NCBI RefSeq assembly: GCF_003024195.1
Contig: NZ_KZ679059.1
Coordinates: forward strand, 80,645 to 144,644
From: Streptomyces dioscori
GTDB lineage: Bacteria > Actinomycetota > Actinomycetes > Streptomycetales > Streptomycetaceae
Length of the DNA stretch: 64,000 bases
Direction: 5' to 3'
In this document: positions 24,859-32,921 of the stretch, piece by piece
Layout: each line of letters begins with the position of its first letter
Numbering within the stretch: position 1 is the first letter of the stretch
Position numbers and translations under genes: made by a program
Notes under the pieces: generated by a model
The model's database searches: none
Seen by the model: only the letters and a program-made list of their open reading frames with translations
Told to the model about the DNA's origin: nothing

Positions 24859-24890
24859 GTGGCCCGCCCCTGAACAAGGGGGCGGGCCAC
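24859..24890 (+). terminator. Strong hairpin terminator
   Basis: GTGGCCCGCCCC (24859-24870) is perfectly complementary to GGGGCGGGCCAC (24879-24890) with an 8-nt loop, 26 bp after the sortase-substrate stop. It lies between convergent genes and can serve both strands. Confidence 0.85.
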
Positions 24891-24913
24891 CGCCACGTCC
24901 CAGCCCCCTTGTT

Positions 24914-25030
24914 GAGGGGCGCGGGGAACGGCGCAATCCTTTGTCTTCAGGGGCGCGGGGAACGGCGCAGTCTTTTGTCTTTCAGGGGCGCGGGGAACTG
25001 CGCAACCAGCCCTCACCGACCCGCAGGTCG
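24914..25030. repeat. Three tandem copies of repeat family A
   Basis: Cores at about 24915-24939, 24949-24973 and 24983-25026 (AGGGGCGCGGGGAACGGCGC and variants) fill the gap between the terminator and thiQ. The first two copies are truncated to the 25-bp core; the third carries the longer CCAGCCCTCACCGACCCGCAG flank. Confidence 0.85.
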
Positions 25031-25037
25031 AGTCCCA

Positions 25038-26069
25038 TCAGCCCCCCGCAGCCCCTCCCAGCACGACAACCTCCCCCACATCGAAGACCACCCCGACCTC
25101 CTCCCCCGCCTCCGGCGCATCCCGCAGCGCACACGCCGCCTCCAGCCGCGGCGCCCCCTCCGCCTGCAGCTGTACGGCGACATGCGTCCCCCGGAAGGTC
25201 CGCGCGGCCACCGTGCACGGCAGCCCCTCCGCGACCGGTACGAGCCGTACCCCCGCGGGCCGCACGAGCAGCGTGACCTCCCCCTGCGGAGTACCCGAGG
25301 GCACCGGCAGCTTGCCCCAGGGCGTGTCCGCGGCCTCCCCGGAGACGACCGCCCCGGTCACGTTCTCGAAGCCGAGGAAGCGCGCCACGAACTCGTCGGC
25401 CGGCCGCTGCCAGACCTCAAGTGGCGTACCCGACTGGGCGATCCGCCCGTCCCGCATCACGACGACCCGGTCGGCGAGCGCGAAGGCCTCGCCCTGGTCG
25501 TGCGTGACCGCGAGCACGGTGGTGCCCAATTCACCGAAGAGTTCCCGCAGTTCGACCACGAGCCGTTCACGCAGCGAGCGGTCCAGCTGGCCGAGCGGTT
25601 CGTCGAGCATGAGCAGCCGGGGCCGGGGAGCCAGCGCACGGGCGAGCGCGACGCGCTGCTGCTCGCCCCCGGAGAGGGAGGCGACAGCCCTCCCCTGCGC
25701 GCCCGGCAGCCCCACGAGCGCCAGCAACTCCCCCACCCTGACCGTCTGTCGCTGCTTCGACTCCCCGTGCATCCGCAGCCCGAAGGCGACGTTTCCGGCC
25801 ACGTCGCGCTGTGGGAACAGCTGGTGGTCCTGGAACATCAGGCCGACGCCCCGCTTGTGCGCGGGCACGCCGTCGAGGTCGCGGCCGTCCAGGAAGACCC
25901 GCCCGTCGTCCAGGTGCTGGAGCCCCGCGACGGCCCGCAGCAGCGTCGACTTGCCGCTGCCGCTGGGCCCGAGGACGCACACGATCTCGTGCTCGGCGAC
26001 ATCGAGTCCGACATCGTCGAGCACGGCCCGCCCCCCGAACCGTACGGTCGCCCCATCGAGCTTGAGCAT
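25038..26069 (-). CDS. thiQ: Thiamine ABC transporter ATP-binding protein
   Basis: A 343-residue ATPase with Walker A (GPSGSGKST, about 34-42), LSGGEQQRVALARAL, Walker B LLMLDEPLG, THDQGEA and a C-terminal TOBE-like domain. Its start (ATG 26069) follows the permease stop by 2 bp. The open frame continues far upstream, but only as a shadow of the permease gene. By itself it looks like any Fe/spermidine-type ATPase; thiamine (or TPP) specificity comes from the TPP riboswitch at the head of the operon and the ThiB-like binding protein. It energises uptake across the membrane. Confidence 0.88.
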   Translation of the reverse strand: MLKLDGATVRFGGRAVLDDVGLDVAEHEIVCVLGPSGSGKSTLLRAVAGLQHLDDGRVFLDGRDLDGVPAHKRGVGLMFQDHQLFPQRDVAGNVAFGLRMHGESKQRQTVRVGELLALVGLPGAQGRAVASLSGGEQQRVALARALAPRPRLLMLDEPLGQLDRSLRERLVVELRELFGELGTTVLAVTHDQGEAFALADRVVVMRDGRIAQSGTPLEVWQRPADEFVARFLGFENVTGAVVSGEAADTPWGKLPVPSGTPQGEVTLLVRPAGVRLVPVAEGLPCTVAARTFRGTHVAVQLQAEGAPRLEAACALRDAPEAGEEVGVVFDVGEVVVLGGAAGG

Positions 26070-26071
26070 CG

Positions 26072-27793
26072 TCAGAACTCTCCCGTCCGGTCGGAACGAA
26101 GGTCGGTGCGCAGGCGTTCGAGGACCAGCAGCGCCACCGCGCACACCAGCATCAGGATGGTCGACAGGGCCATGGCCTGCCCGTAGTTGAGGTCCCCGGC
26201 CCGTCCGAGCAGCCGTGCCACGGCGACCGGCAGTGTCGGGTTGTCGGGCCGTGCGATGAAGACGGTCGCGCCGAACTCGCCGAGCGACACCGCGAAGGCG
26301 AACCCGGCCGCGATCAGCAGTGCCCGCCGCACCATCGGCAGATCGACCTCGCGCCACACCCGCCAGGGCGAGGCGCCGAGCACCGCCGCGGCCTCGCGCA
26401 GCCGTCCGTCCACCGCGCGCAGCACCGGCAGCATGGTCCGTACGACGAAGGGGACACCCACCAGCGCCTGTGCGAGCGGCACGAGGATCCAGCTGCTCCG
26501 CAGGTCCAGCGGCGGCTCGTCGAGCGCGATGAGGAAGCCGAAGCCGACGGTCACGGCGGAGACGCCGAGCGGCAGCATGAGCAGCGCGTCGAAGCCGCGG
26601 ACGAGCCGTCCGAGCCGTCCGGTGTCCCGCCGGGTGAGGGCGGCGGCCGCGAGTCCGCCGATCAGCAGGGCGATGGCGGTCGCGGCGAAGGCGTACCGCA
26701 GCGAGTTGCCGACGGCGTCGATCGGCGGGACCAGGAAGAGACTGCCCTCGTTGCGGGTGAGCGCCTTGTAGTAGCCGAAGCCGGGGGCGTCGAGCGAGCG
26801 CTCGACGAGGACGGCCAGCGGCAGCACGAGCAGGACGGCGATGGAGCCGAGGACGCCCGCGAGCAGCGCCCACTGCCCTGCCCCGCGCGGCCGTCGTGCG
26901 GTCGCGCCCGCGTCCACCAGCCGCAGGGCGGTCTCCCGCCGCCGTACGGTCCGGGCGTGGACGGCGAGGATCGCGCCCACCGCGGCGAACTGGACGAGCG
27001 TCAGCACGGCGGCCGTGGAGAGGTCGAAGATCTCCGAGGTCTGCCGGTAGATCTCGACTTCGAGGGTGGAGAAGGTGGGGCCGCCGAGGATCTGCACGAC
27101 ACCGAAGGAGGTGAAGGTGAAGAGGAACACCATGAGCGCGGCGGCGGCCACGGCCGGGCCGAGCGCCGGGAGCGTCACCCTGCGCCAGGCCGCGAACGGG
27201 GAGGCGCCGAGCACCCTGGCGGCCTCTTCCTGCCGCGGGTCGAGCTGCGACCAGAGGCCGCCGACCGTGCGGACGACGACCGCGTAGTTGAAGAAGACGT
27301 GCGCGAGCAGGATGGCCCACACGGTGGTGTCCAGGCGTACGCCCCACAGCTCGTCCAGCAGCCCGCCCCGCCCGAGCAGCGCCAGGAAGGCGGTGCCCAC
27401 GACGACCGTGGGAAGCACGAACGGCACGGTGACGACCGCCCGCAGGATCTGCTTGCCCCTGAACTCGAAGCGCGCGAAGACGTACGCGCCGGGGAGCGCG
27501 ACCAGCAGGGTGAGCGCGGTCGAGGCGAGCGCCTGCCAGGTCGTGAACCACAGGACGTGCCGGATGTCGGACTGTCCGAGCACGTCCGCGATCCGCCCGA
27601 ACCGCCAGACCCCGTCGGCCTTCAGCCCGCGGGCGGTGATCGCGGCGACCGGATAGGCGAAGAACACCCCGAAGAACGCGACGGGCACGGCCATGAGCCC
27701 GAGCCGCGCCACGCTCCCCCGGCGTGAGGACCGCGAAGACCGCGAAGACCGGGGCCGCGCGCCGGCCTCTACTTCAGTACGAGCGAGGTCCAT
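26072..27793 (-). CDS. thiP: Thiamine ABC transporter permease, fused two-domain
   Basis: A 573-residue permease with two complete transmembrane domains in one chain, as in ThiP and FbpB. Each carries an EAA loop (EEAARVLGASPFAAWRRVTLP in the first half, EAAAVLGASPWRVWREVDLP in the second). About twelve hydrophobic segments are visible. A Ser/Arg leader (RSSRSSRSSRRGS) precedes the first helix. ATG 27793 overlaps the binding-protein gene by 25 bp; GTG 27805 is an in-frame alternative. It is the middle gene of the riboswitch-controlled thiBPQ operon. Confidence 0.88.
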   Translation of the reverse strand: MDLARTEVEAGARPRSSRSSRSSRRGSVARLGLMAVPVAFFGVFFAYPVAAITARGLKADGVWRFGRIADVLGQSDIRHVLWFTTWQALASTALTLLVALPGAYVFARFEFRGKQILRAVVTVPFVLPTVVVGTAFLALLGRGGLLDELWGVRLDTTVWAILLAHVFFNYAVVVRTVGGLWSQLDPRQEEAARVLGASPFAAWRRVTLPALGPAVAAAALMVFLFTFTSFGVVQILGGPTFSTLEVEIYRQTSEIFDLSTAAVLTLVQFAAVGAILAVHARTVRRRETALRLVDAGATARRPRGAGQWALLAGVLGSIAVLLVLPLAVLVERSLDAPGFGYYKALTRNEGSLFLVPPIDAVGNSLRYAFAATAIALLIGGLAAAALTRRDTGRLGRLVRGFDALLMLPLGVSAVTVGFGFLIALDEPPLDLRSSWILVPLAQALVGVPFVVRTMLPVLRAVDGRLREAAAVLGASPWRVWREVDLPMVRRALLIAAGFAFAVSLGEFGATVFIARPDNPTLPVAVARLLGRAGDLNYGQAMALSTILMLVCAVALLVLERLRTDLRSDRTGEF

Positions 27794-28887
27794 GTCTTGA
27801 CCCACTCGTCACGGTTGTCGGCGATCCTGGCGGGGTCCAGGGTCTCGGGGTTCGCGGCGGCGGGACCGTACTGCGTGAACGCGTCGGGCACCTTGGCGCC
27901 CTCGATCACCGGGTACACGAACATGTTGAGCGGCATGTCCTCCTGGAACTGCTTGCCGACCAGGAAGTCGATGAGCGCCTTGCCGCCCTTGCTGTTCTTC
28001 GCGTTGCTCAGCAGGCCCGCGTACTCGACCTGGCGGAAGCAGGTGCCCTCCGCGACTCCGGTCGGCGCGGTCTTGGGCTTGGGGTCGGCGTAGATGACCT
28101 CGGCGGGCGGCGAGGAGGCGTAGGAGACGACGAGCGGCCTGTCGCCCTTGGCCTTCTTGCCGCCGGCGGACCCGGAGAACTCCTCGTTGTAGGCCTGCTC
28201 CCAGCCGTCGACGACCTTCACGCCGTTGGCCTTGAGCTTCTTCCAGTAGCCTTCCCAGCCCTTGTCGCCGTACTCGGCGGCGGTGCCGAGCAGGAAGCCG
28301 AGGCCGGGCGAGGAGGTCGAGGCGTTCTCGGTGACGAGCAGATCCTTGTACGCGGGCTTGACCAGATCGTCGAAGGACGTCGGCACGGCCAGCTTGTGCT
28401 CACTGAACCAGGCCTTGTCGTAGTTGACGCAGATGTCTCCGGAGTCGATGGGCGTGACCCGGTGCTTGTCCTGGTCGACCCGGTACCGGGCCTGGATGCC
28501 GTCGGCGCCCTCGGCCTCGTACGACTGGAAGAGTCCGTTGTCGAGCGCGCGGGAGAGCAGGGTGTTGTCGACGCCGAAGAAGACGTCTCCCTGCGGGTTG
28601 CCCTTGGTGAGGATCGCCTTGTTGACGGCCTGCCCGGCGTCGCCGTCCTTGAGGACCCGGACCTTGTACCCGGACTCCTTCTCGAACGCCTTCAGCACGT
28701 CCTTGGTGTAGGCGAAGGAGTCATGGCTGACGAGGGTGACGGTCTTGGACCCGGAGCCCTCGTCACCGCTCCCGGAGTCGGACGACCCGCACGCGCTGAG
28801 CGCGGCGAGGCCGAGACCGCCGGCCGCGACCACGGCGGTGATCCTGAAGATGTTGCTCTTGGCGCTCTTGGCGCTTCTGGTGCTCAC
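27769..28887 (-). CDS. thiB: Thiamine-binding lipoprotein
   Basis: A 372-residue substrate-binding protein with a lipoprotein signal (hydrophobic AVVAAGGLGLAA then lipobox LSAC). ThiB-family features include VTLVSHDSFAYTKDVLKAFEKESGYKV at the mature start, GDAGQAVNKAIL, GVDNTLLSRALDNGLF, SPGLGFLLGTAAEYGD and MPLNMFVYPV near the end. It captures thiamine, TMP or TPP outside the cell. GTG 28887 follows AGGAGG. The operon is headed by a TPP riboswitch (28981-29066) and terminator hairpin (28922-28958). Confidence 0.92.
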   Translation of the reverse strand: MSTRSAKSAKSNIFRITAVVAAGGLGLAALSACGSSDSGSGDEGSGSKTVTLVSHDSFAYTKDVLKAFEKESGYKVRVLKDGDAGQAVNKAILTKGNPQGDVFFGVDNTLLSRALDNGLFQSYEAEGADGIQARYRVDQDKHRVTPIDSGDICVNYDKAWFSEHKLAVPTSFDDLVKPAYKDLLVTENASTSSPGLGFLLGTAAEYGDKGWEGYWKKLKANGVKVVDGWEQAYNEEFSGSAGGKKAKGDRPLVVSYASSPPAEVIYADPKPKTAPTGVAEGTCFRQVEYAGLLSNAKNSKGGKALIDFLVGKQFQEDMPLNMFVYPVIEGAKVPDAFTQYGPAAANPETLDPARIADNRDEWVKTWTSLVLK

Positions 28888-28921
28888 TCGATTCCTCCTG
28901 GGTTGACCAGGAAGAGACGCG

Positions 28922-28958
28922 GCCCTGCCCGGGACCTCGAACGGATCCCGGGCAGGGC
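28922..28958 (-). terminator. Riboswitch expression-platform hairpin
   Basis: A perfect 13-bp stem, GCCCTGCCCGGGA (28922-28934) with TCCCGGGCAGGGC (28946-28958), loop 11 nt, lies between the TPP aptamer and thiB. It is the probable attenuator formed when TPP is bound. Confidence 0.75.
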
Positions 28959-28980
28959 GCAACAGCTTGAGTAGTGACCG

Positions 28981-29066
28981 AACTTCCTACCCAGAATGAC
29001 CTGGGCGAGGTTCAGAGGGTCTGCGGGCTGTCCCGCACTCTCAGCGCTGTGGCGCTCCCCTGTCGG
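28981..29066 (-). promoter_or_regulatory. TPP (THI-box) riboswitch aptamer
   Basis: On the minus strand, GGGGAGC...GCTGAGAGTG is followed by GCAGACCCTCTGAACCTC, CCAGGTCATTCTGG and GTAGGAAG. These are the conserved helices and bulges of the thiamin pyrophosphate aptamer in the correct order. It lies about 30 nt downstream of the rlmN stop and controls thiBPQ. High TPP would repress thiamine uptake. Confidence 0.93.
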
Positions 29067-29097
29067 AATATGAAGATGTACGTATCTCTGCGCCAGA

Positions 29098-30204
29098 CTA
29101 CCGCTCGGTGGCCGCGAGCTGTCCGCACGCCCCGTCGATCTCCTGGCCACGGGTGTCCCGGACGGTGACGGGCACACCATGGGCGGCGATCGCCTCGACG
29201 AACGCCTTCTCGTCCTCGGGCCGCGAGGCGGTCCACTTGGAGCCCGGCGTCGGGTTCAGCGGGATCAGGTTCACATGCACCGGCTTGCCCTTGAGCATCC
29301 GCCCGAGCCGGTCACCGCGCCACGCCTGGTCGTTGATGTCCCGGATGAGCGCGTACTCGATGGAGAGCCGGCGCCCCGACCTGGCCGCGTACTCCCAGCC
29401 CGCGTCCAGCACTTCCCGTACCTTCCACCGTGTGTTGACCGGTACGAGGGTGTCGCGCAGCTCGTCGTCCGGGGCGTGCAGGGAGATGGCGAGACGGCAC
29501 TTGAAGCCCTCGTCGGCGAACCGGTTGATGGCGGGGACGAGACCGACGGTCGAGACGGTGATCCCACGCTGCGAGAGCCCGAGCCCGTCCGGCTCCGGGT
29601 CGGTGAGGGCCCGGATGGACTGGACGACCCGCTTGTAGTTGGCGAGCGGCTCACCCATGCCCATGAAGACGATGTTGCTGAGCCGCGCCGGACCGCCGGG
29701 GATCTCCCCGTCGCGCAGCGCCCGCATGCCGTCGACGATCTGGTGCACGATCTCGCCGGTCGACAGGTTCCGGTCGAGACCGGCCTGTCCCGTCGCACAG
29801 AACGGGCAGTTCATCCCGCAGCCGGCCTGTGAGCTGATGCACATGGTGACCCGGTCCGGGTAGCGCATCAGCACGGACTCGACGAGCGTGCCGTCGAAGA
29901 GCCGCCAGAGGGTCTTGCGGGTGGTGTCGTCGTCGGTGGACAGATGCCGCACGACCGTCATCAGCTCGGGCAGCAGCGCTTCCTGCAGCTTGGCGCGCGA
30001 GCCGGCAGGGATGTCGGTCCACTGCTCGGGATCGTGCGCGAACCGCGAGAAGTAGTGCTGCGAGAGCTGTTTGGCACGAAACGGCTTCTCACCGACCGCG
30101 GCAACGGCCTCTTTACGCTCGGCAGGCGTGAGATCGGCAAGGTGCCGCGGCGGCTTCTTGGCTCCGCGGGGGGCGACGAATGTGAGTTCTCCGGGCTTAG
30201 GCAT
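29098..30204 (-). CDS. rlmN: Dual-specificity RNA methyltransferase RlmN
   Basis: A 368-residue radical-SAM enzyme that methylates C2 of A2503 in 23S rRNA and A37 in tRNA. The [4Fe-4S] cysteines are Cys129, Cys133 and Cys136 (GCGMNCPFC). FMGMGEPLANY and SLHAPDDELRDTLVPVN follow, and a C-terminal Cys near 361 (DGACGQL) corresponds to the resolving residue. N-terminal ELTFVAPRGAKKPPRHLADLT is typical of actinobacteria. ATG 30204 has only a weak ribosome site. Transcription may read into the thi riboswitch region. Confidence 0.95.
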   Translation of the reverse strand: MPKPGELTFVAPRGAKKPPRHLADLTPAERKEAVAAVGEKPFRAKQLSQHYFSRFAHDPEQWTDIPAGSRAKLQEALLPELMTVVRHLSTDDDTTRKTLWRLFDGTLVESVLMRYPDRVTMCISSQAGCGMNCPFCATGQAGLDRNLSTGEIVHQIVDGMRALRDGEIPGGPARLSNIVFMGMGEPLANYKRVVQSIRALTDPEPDGLGLSQRGITVSTVGLVPAINRFADEGFKCRLAISLHAPDDELRDTLVPVNTRWKVREVLDAGWEYAARSGRRLSIEYALIRDINDQAWRGDRLGRMLKGKPVHVNLIPLNPTPGSKWTASRPEDEKAFVEAIAAHGVPVTVRDTRGQEIDGACGQLAATER

Positions 30205-30364
30205 GGCTGTACCAGTGTCGCAGATCGATTCGTGTGACCTGAGCCGCGAGGTTTCGGGGGCGTGCGGCCCTGCGAGGCGGTCGCCGCACGCCCCCGGCCG
30301 CTGGCGCACACCCCCGGCCCCTTCACGGCCCCGCACGGTTTCAGGGGCCCTTCCGGCGGTCGCG

Positions 30365-30395
30365 TTGCCATCTAGGCCACACCAGGACCTAGAAT
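30365..30395 (+). promoter_or_regulatory. Promoter for leaderless transcript of the DUF6233 gene
   Basis: TTGCCA (30365-30370), 19-bp spacer, TAGAAT (30390-30395), then 7 bp to GTG 30403. There is no Shine-Dalgarno, so translation probably begins at the transcript's first base. Confidence 0.6.
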
Positions 30396-30402
30396 CGAAC
30401 GC

Positions 30403-30744
30403 GTGTCCGATAAAGTGTCTCGTCTGGATCGCCTGCGTAGCGTCCGCGAATGGCTGGCCTGGCAGCTGCGCCGCACGGACGACACCATCGCCGAACTCGA
30501 ACGTCAGGAGGCAGCCACCGCCCGTACCGCGCGCACAACGCCCTCATCCACGCCCGGCTGGAAGCTCGCGCTGCGCAGAGCGGGTGGCAGACCCACCCCC
30601 GACGCCGTCCATACGAGCGACTGCGGCATGGCAGGCAAGAACACGAAACCGCTGCCCCGCGAACAGGCGCTCCGGGCGATCACGGAGGACGGCATCACCG
30701 CGTGCCCCTACTGCCGGCCCGACAACGATCTGGGTGTGCTGTGA
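30403..30744 (+). CDS. DUF6233 family small protein
   Basis: A 113-residue protein. The helical start (LDRLRSVREWLAWQLRRTDDTIAELER) has coiled-coil character; then WKLALRR, VHTSDCGMAGK and the C-terminal ACPYCRPDNDLGVL. The cysteines at the end (CPYC) and in SDC may bind a metal or form disulfides. This family is widespread and multi-copy in Streptomyces and has no known function. It is followed by another small gene with a GTGA overlap (30741-30744). The start GTG 30403 sits 7 bp after a -10 element. Confidence 0.8.
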   Translation: MSDKVSRLDRLRSVREWLAWQLRRTDDTIAELERQEAATARTARTTPSSTPGWKLALRRAGGRPTPDAVHTSDCGMAGKNTKPLPREQALRAITEDGITACPYCRPDNDLGVL

Positions 30745-31010
30745 ACGGCGAACGACCGCAGGACGAGAACACGAGCGGGACGAGCGGGATGAGCGGAACA
30801 AACGCGGCGCCCATCGTCGTGCACCGCATGACGGGCGCCCGCGGGCGCCGGGTCACCATCCACGGCCAGGTCTTCGGCCTCGCCCACAGCGACACCGACC
30901 TGGCCGAGTTCCTGCGCCGGGCGGGCCTGCCGGACGACGCCTGGGAACTGCTGGACGACCCGCGCTGGGTGAAGTGGCAGGGTGGCCGGCCGCACGAGTA
31001 CTCCCCGTAG
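30741..31010 (+). CDS. Small hypothetical protein coupled to the DUF6233 gene
   Basis: An 89-residue protein starting at GTG 30741, which overlaps the upstream stop codon. The N-terminus is polar and Thr/Ser/Gly-rich (NTSGTSGMSGTNA); the rest is compact (RRVTIHGQVFGLAHSDTDLAEFLRRAGLPDDAWELLDDPRWVKW). No catalytic motif is recognised. Translational coupling suggests it acts with the preceding small protein, perhaps as a two-component complex. Terminated by a strong hairpin (31044-31071). Confidence 0.7.
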   Translation: MNGERPQDENTSGTSGMSGTNAAPIVVHRMTGARGRRVTIHGQVFGLAHSDTDLAEFLRRAGLPDDAWELLDDPRWVKWQGGRPHEYSP

Positions 31011-31043
31011 GACCGGTACTCCCCTGCGGGCCCGGACGCCGAG

Positions 31044-31071
31044 GACCCCCGGCCGTGATCGGCCGGGGGTC
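31044..31071. terminator. Bidirectional hairpin terminator
   Basis: A perfect 11-bp stem, GACCCCCGGCC / GGCCGGGGGTC with loop GTGATC, is centred between the convergent small-protein gene (stop 31010) and cdsA (stop 31099). Confidence 0.88.
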
Positions 31072-31098
31072 CCCGAGGTCACGCGGTGCCAGGTCCGG

Positions 31099-32244
31099 TC
31101 AGCCCGATCCGACGAAGAGCACCAGCAGCAGCCACACCACGGGAGCGGTGGGCAGCAGCGAGTCCAGCCGGTCCATGATCCCGCCGTGGCCCGGGAGCAG
31201 GGTGCCCATGTCCTTGATGCCCAGGTCCCGCTTGATCATCGACTCGCCGAGGTCGCCGAGCGTGGCGCTGGCCGCGACCGCGAAGCCGACGATCAGGCCC
31301 TGCCACCAGGTGCCGTCGTCGATGAGGAACTGCATGCACAGCGCGCCCGCCACCATCGCGAAGGCGACCGCGCCGAGCAGGCCCTCGCGGGTCTTGCCGG
31401 GGCTGATGCGCGGGGCGAGCTTGTGCGTGCCGAAGCGCCACCCGACGGCGTACGCGCCCGTGTCGCTGACCACGGCCAGCAGCAGGAACGTGAGGACCCG
31501 CCACGCGCCGTCGTCCGCGGTGAGCATCATCGCCACGAAGGTGGCGAGGAACGGGATGTAGAAGGCCGCGAAGACTCCCGCGGTGACGTCCTTGAGGTAG
31601 CCCTCGGGCGGTTCCGTCATCCGCCAGACCAGGACCGCGAGCGCGGTGAGCGCCATGGCCACCCAGGCACCCTCGGGCCCGCGGACGTAGCCGGCGACGA
31701 CCATCGCCGCGCCGCCCACCGCCAGCGGCACGAGCGGCGCCTTGATGTCCTTGCGCTCCGCGAGCCTCGACGTGAGCTCCCACAGACCGACCACGACAGC
31801 GACCGCTATGACGCCGATGAAGACGGCCTTGACGACGAACAACGACGCGACGATCACCACGCCGAGCCCGACCCCGACCCCTATGGCAGCACCCAGGTCG
31901 CGGCCCGCGTTCTTCTTCTGCGGCGCGGGTGCGGGCTGTGCGGCGCTGGTCATGGGCTCCTGCGGATTCAGCGGGTGCTGCGACGAAGTCCGGAAGGGCG
32001 GCGGCGTCGACGGTGGCGGCGTCTCGTCGCGAAACAGGGGGCCGCCCGTCCGAGCAGCCCCCCGGTCGTCATCCTGGTCTCCGCCATGCGCGGGTACGTC
32101 GGGCACGATGGGCATGGGGCGAGTCTGCTGCGCGTGGTGCGCATCGTACGCGGGACCCGCCGGGGCATCCCCCTGGACAGGCCCCCGGTCGGACGGCCCC
32201 CAGTACCCGGCTTGTGGCGGCGCCCCCCAGGAAGAGTCGTTCAT
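31099..32244 (-). CDS. cdsA: Phosphatidate cytidylyltransferase
   Basis: A 381-residue membrane enzyme making CDP-diacylglycerol from phosphatidic acid and CTP. After a 115-residue Pro/Gln-rich cytosolic extension come about eight membrane helices and the CDS signature in the C-terminal half (SDTGAYAVGWRFGTHKLAPRISPGKTREG, then LGDLGESMIKRDLGIKDMGTLLPGHGGIMDRLDS). Its ATG overlaps the frr stop (TGATG, 32242-32246). The operon order pyrH-frr-cdsA is the usual bacterial one. The long disordered N-terminus is actinobacterial. Confidence 0.95.
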   Translation of the reverse strand: MNDSSWGAPPQAGYWGPSDRGPVQGDAPAGPAYDAHHAQQTRPMPIVPDVPAHGGDQDDDRGAARTGGPLFRDETPPPSTPPPFRTSSQHPLNPQEPMTSAAQPAPAPQKKNAGRDLGAAIGVGVGLGVVIVASLFVVKAVFIGVIAVAVVVGLWELTSRLAERKDIKAPLVPLAVGGAAMVVAGYVRGPEGAWVAMALTALAVLVWRMTEPPEGYLKDVTAGVFAAFYIPFLATFVAMMLTADDGAWRVLTFLLLAVVSDTGAYAVGWRFGTHKLAPRISPGKTREGLLGAVAFAMVAGALCMQFLIDDGTWWQGLIVGFAVAASATLGDLGESMIKRDLGIKDMGTLLPGHGGIMDRLDSLLPTAPVVWLLLVLFVGSG

Positions 32245-32804
32245 CAGACTTCGAGCAGCTCTGCTTCCTTGTGCTTGAGCAGCTCGTCCACCTGCGCGAC
32301 GTACTTCGCGGTGGTGTCGTCGAGCTCCTTCTCCGCACGGCGGCCCTCGTCCTCGCCGACCTCGCCGTCCTTGATCATCTTGTCGATGCCGTCCTTGGCC
32401 TTGCGGCGGACGGAACGGATCGAGATCTTGGAGTCCTCGGCCTTGGTGCGGGCCACCTTGATGTAGTCCTTGCGGCGCTCCTCGGTGAGCTCGGGGAACA
32501 CCACCCGGATGATGTTGCCGTCGTTGCTCGGGTTGACGCCGAGGTCGGAGTCGCGGATCGCCTGCTCGATGTTGCGCATCGCGCTCTTGTCAAACGGGGT
32601 CACCACGGCCATACGCGGCTCGGGCACCGAGAACGAGGCCAGCTGGTTGATCGGGGTCAACGCGCCGTAGTAGTCCGCCACGATCTTGTTGAACATCGCC
32701 GGGTGCGCACGGCCTGTGCGGATCGCGGCGAAGTCCTCCTTGGCGACCACGACGGCCTTCTCCATCTTCTCCTCGGCTTCGAGGAGGGTCTCTTCGATCA
32801 CCAC
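32244..32804 (-). CDS. frr: Ribosome recycling factor
   Basis: 186 residues, the normal family length. With EF-G it splits post-termination ribosomes. Conserved segments are AIRTGRAHPAMFNKIVADYYG, TPINQLASFSVPEPRM, IRDSDLGVNPSNDGNIIRVVFPELTEERRKDYIKVA and a C-terminal long helix. GTG 32804 is preceded by AGGAG. It overlaps cdsA by the TGATG junction and lies 117 bp downstream of pyrH. Confidence 0.97.
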   Translation of the reverse strand: MVIEETLLEAEEKMEKAVVVAKEDFAAIRTGRAHPAMFNKIVADYYGALTPINQLASFSVPEPRMAVVTPFDKSAMRNIEQAIRDSDLGVNPSNDGNIIRVVFPELTEERRKDYIKVARTKAEDSKISIRSVRRKAKDGIDKMIKDGEVGEDEGRRAEKELDDTTAKYVAQVDELLKHKEAELLEV

Positions 32805-32921
32805 TTGCTCCTGCGTGTCTTGAGTAGGCCCGGCTGCGGTTCCCTGGCGGTTAGGCGGCCGGCTGCGTCGCGTCTTATTCCTGAACGGTTCCCGACCGGC
32901 AGGACATTGTCCATCCCCCGG

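Noticed and set aside
25038..27551. An 837-codon frame that looks like a fused permease-ATPase
   Set aside because: The upstream part is an alternative frame of thiP without membrane helices; the ATPase has its own start at 26069.
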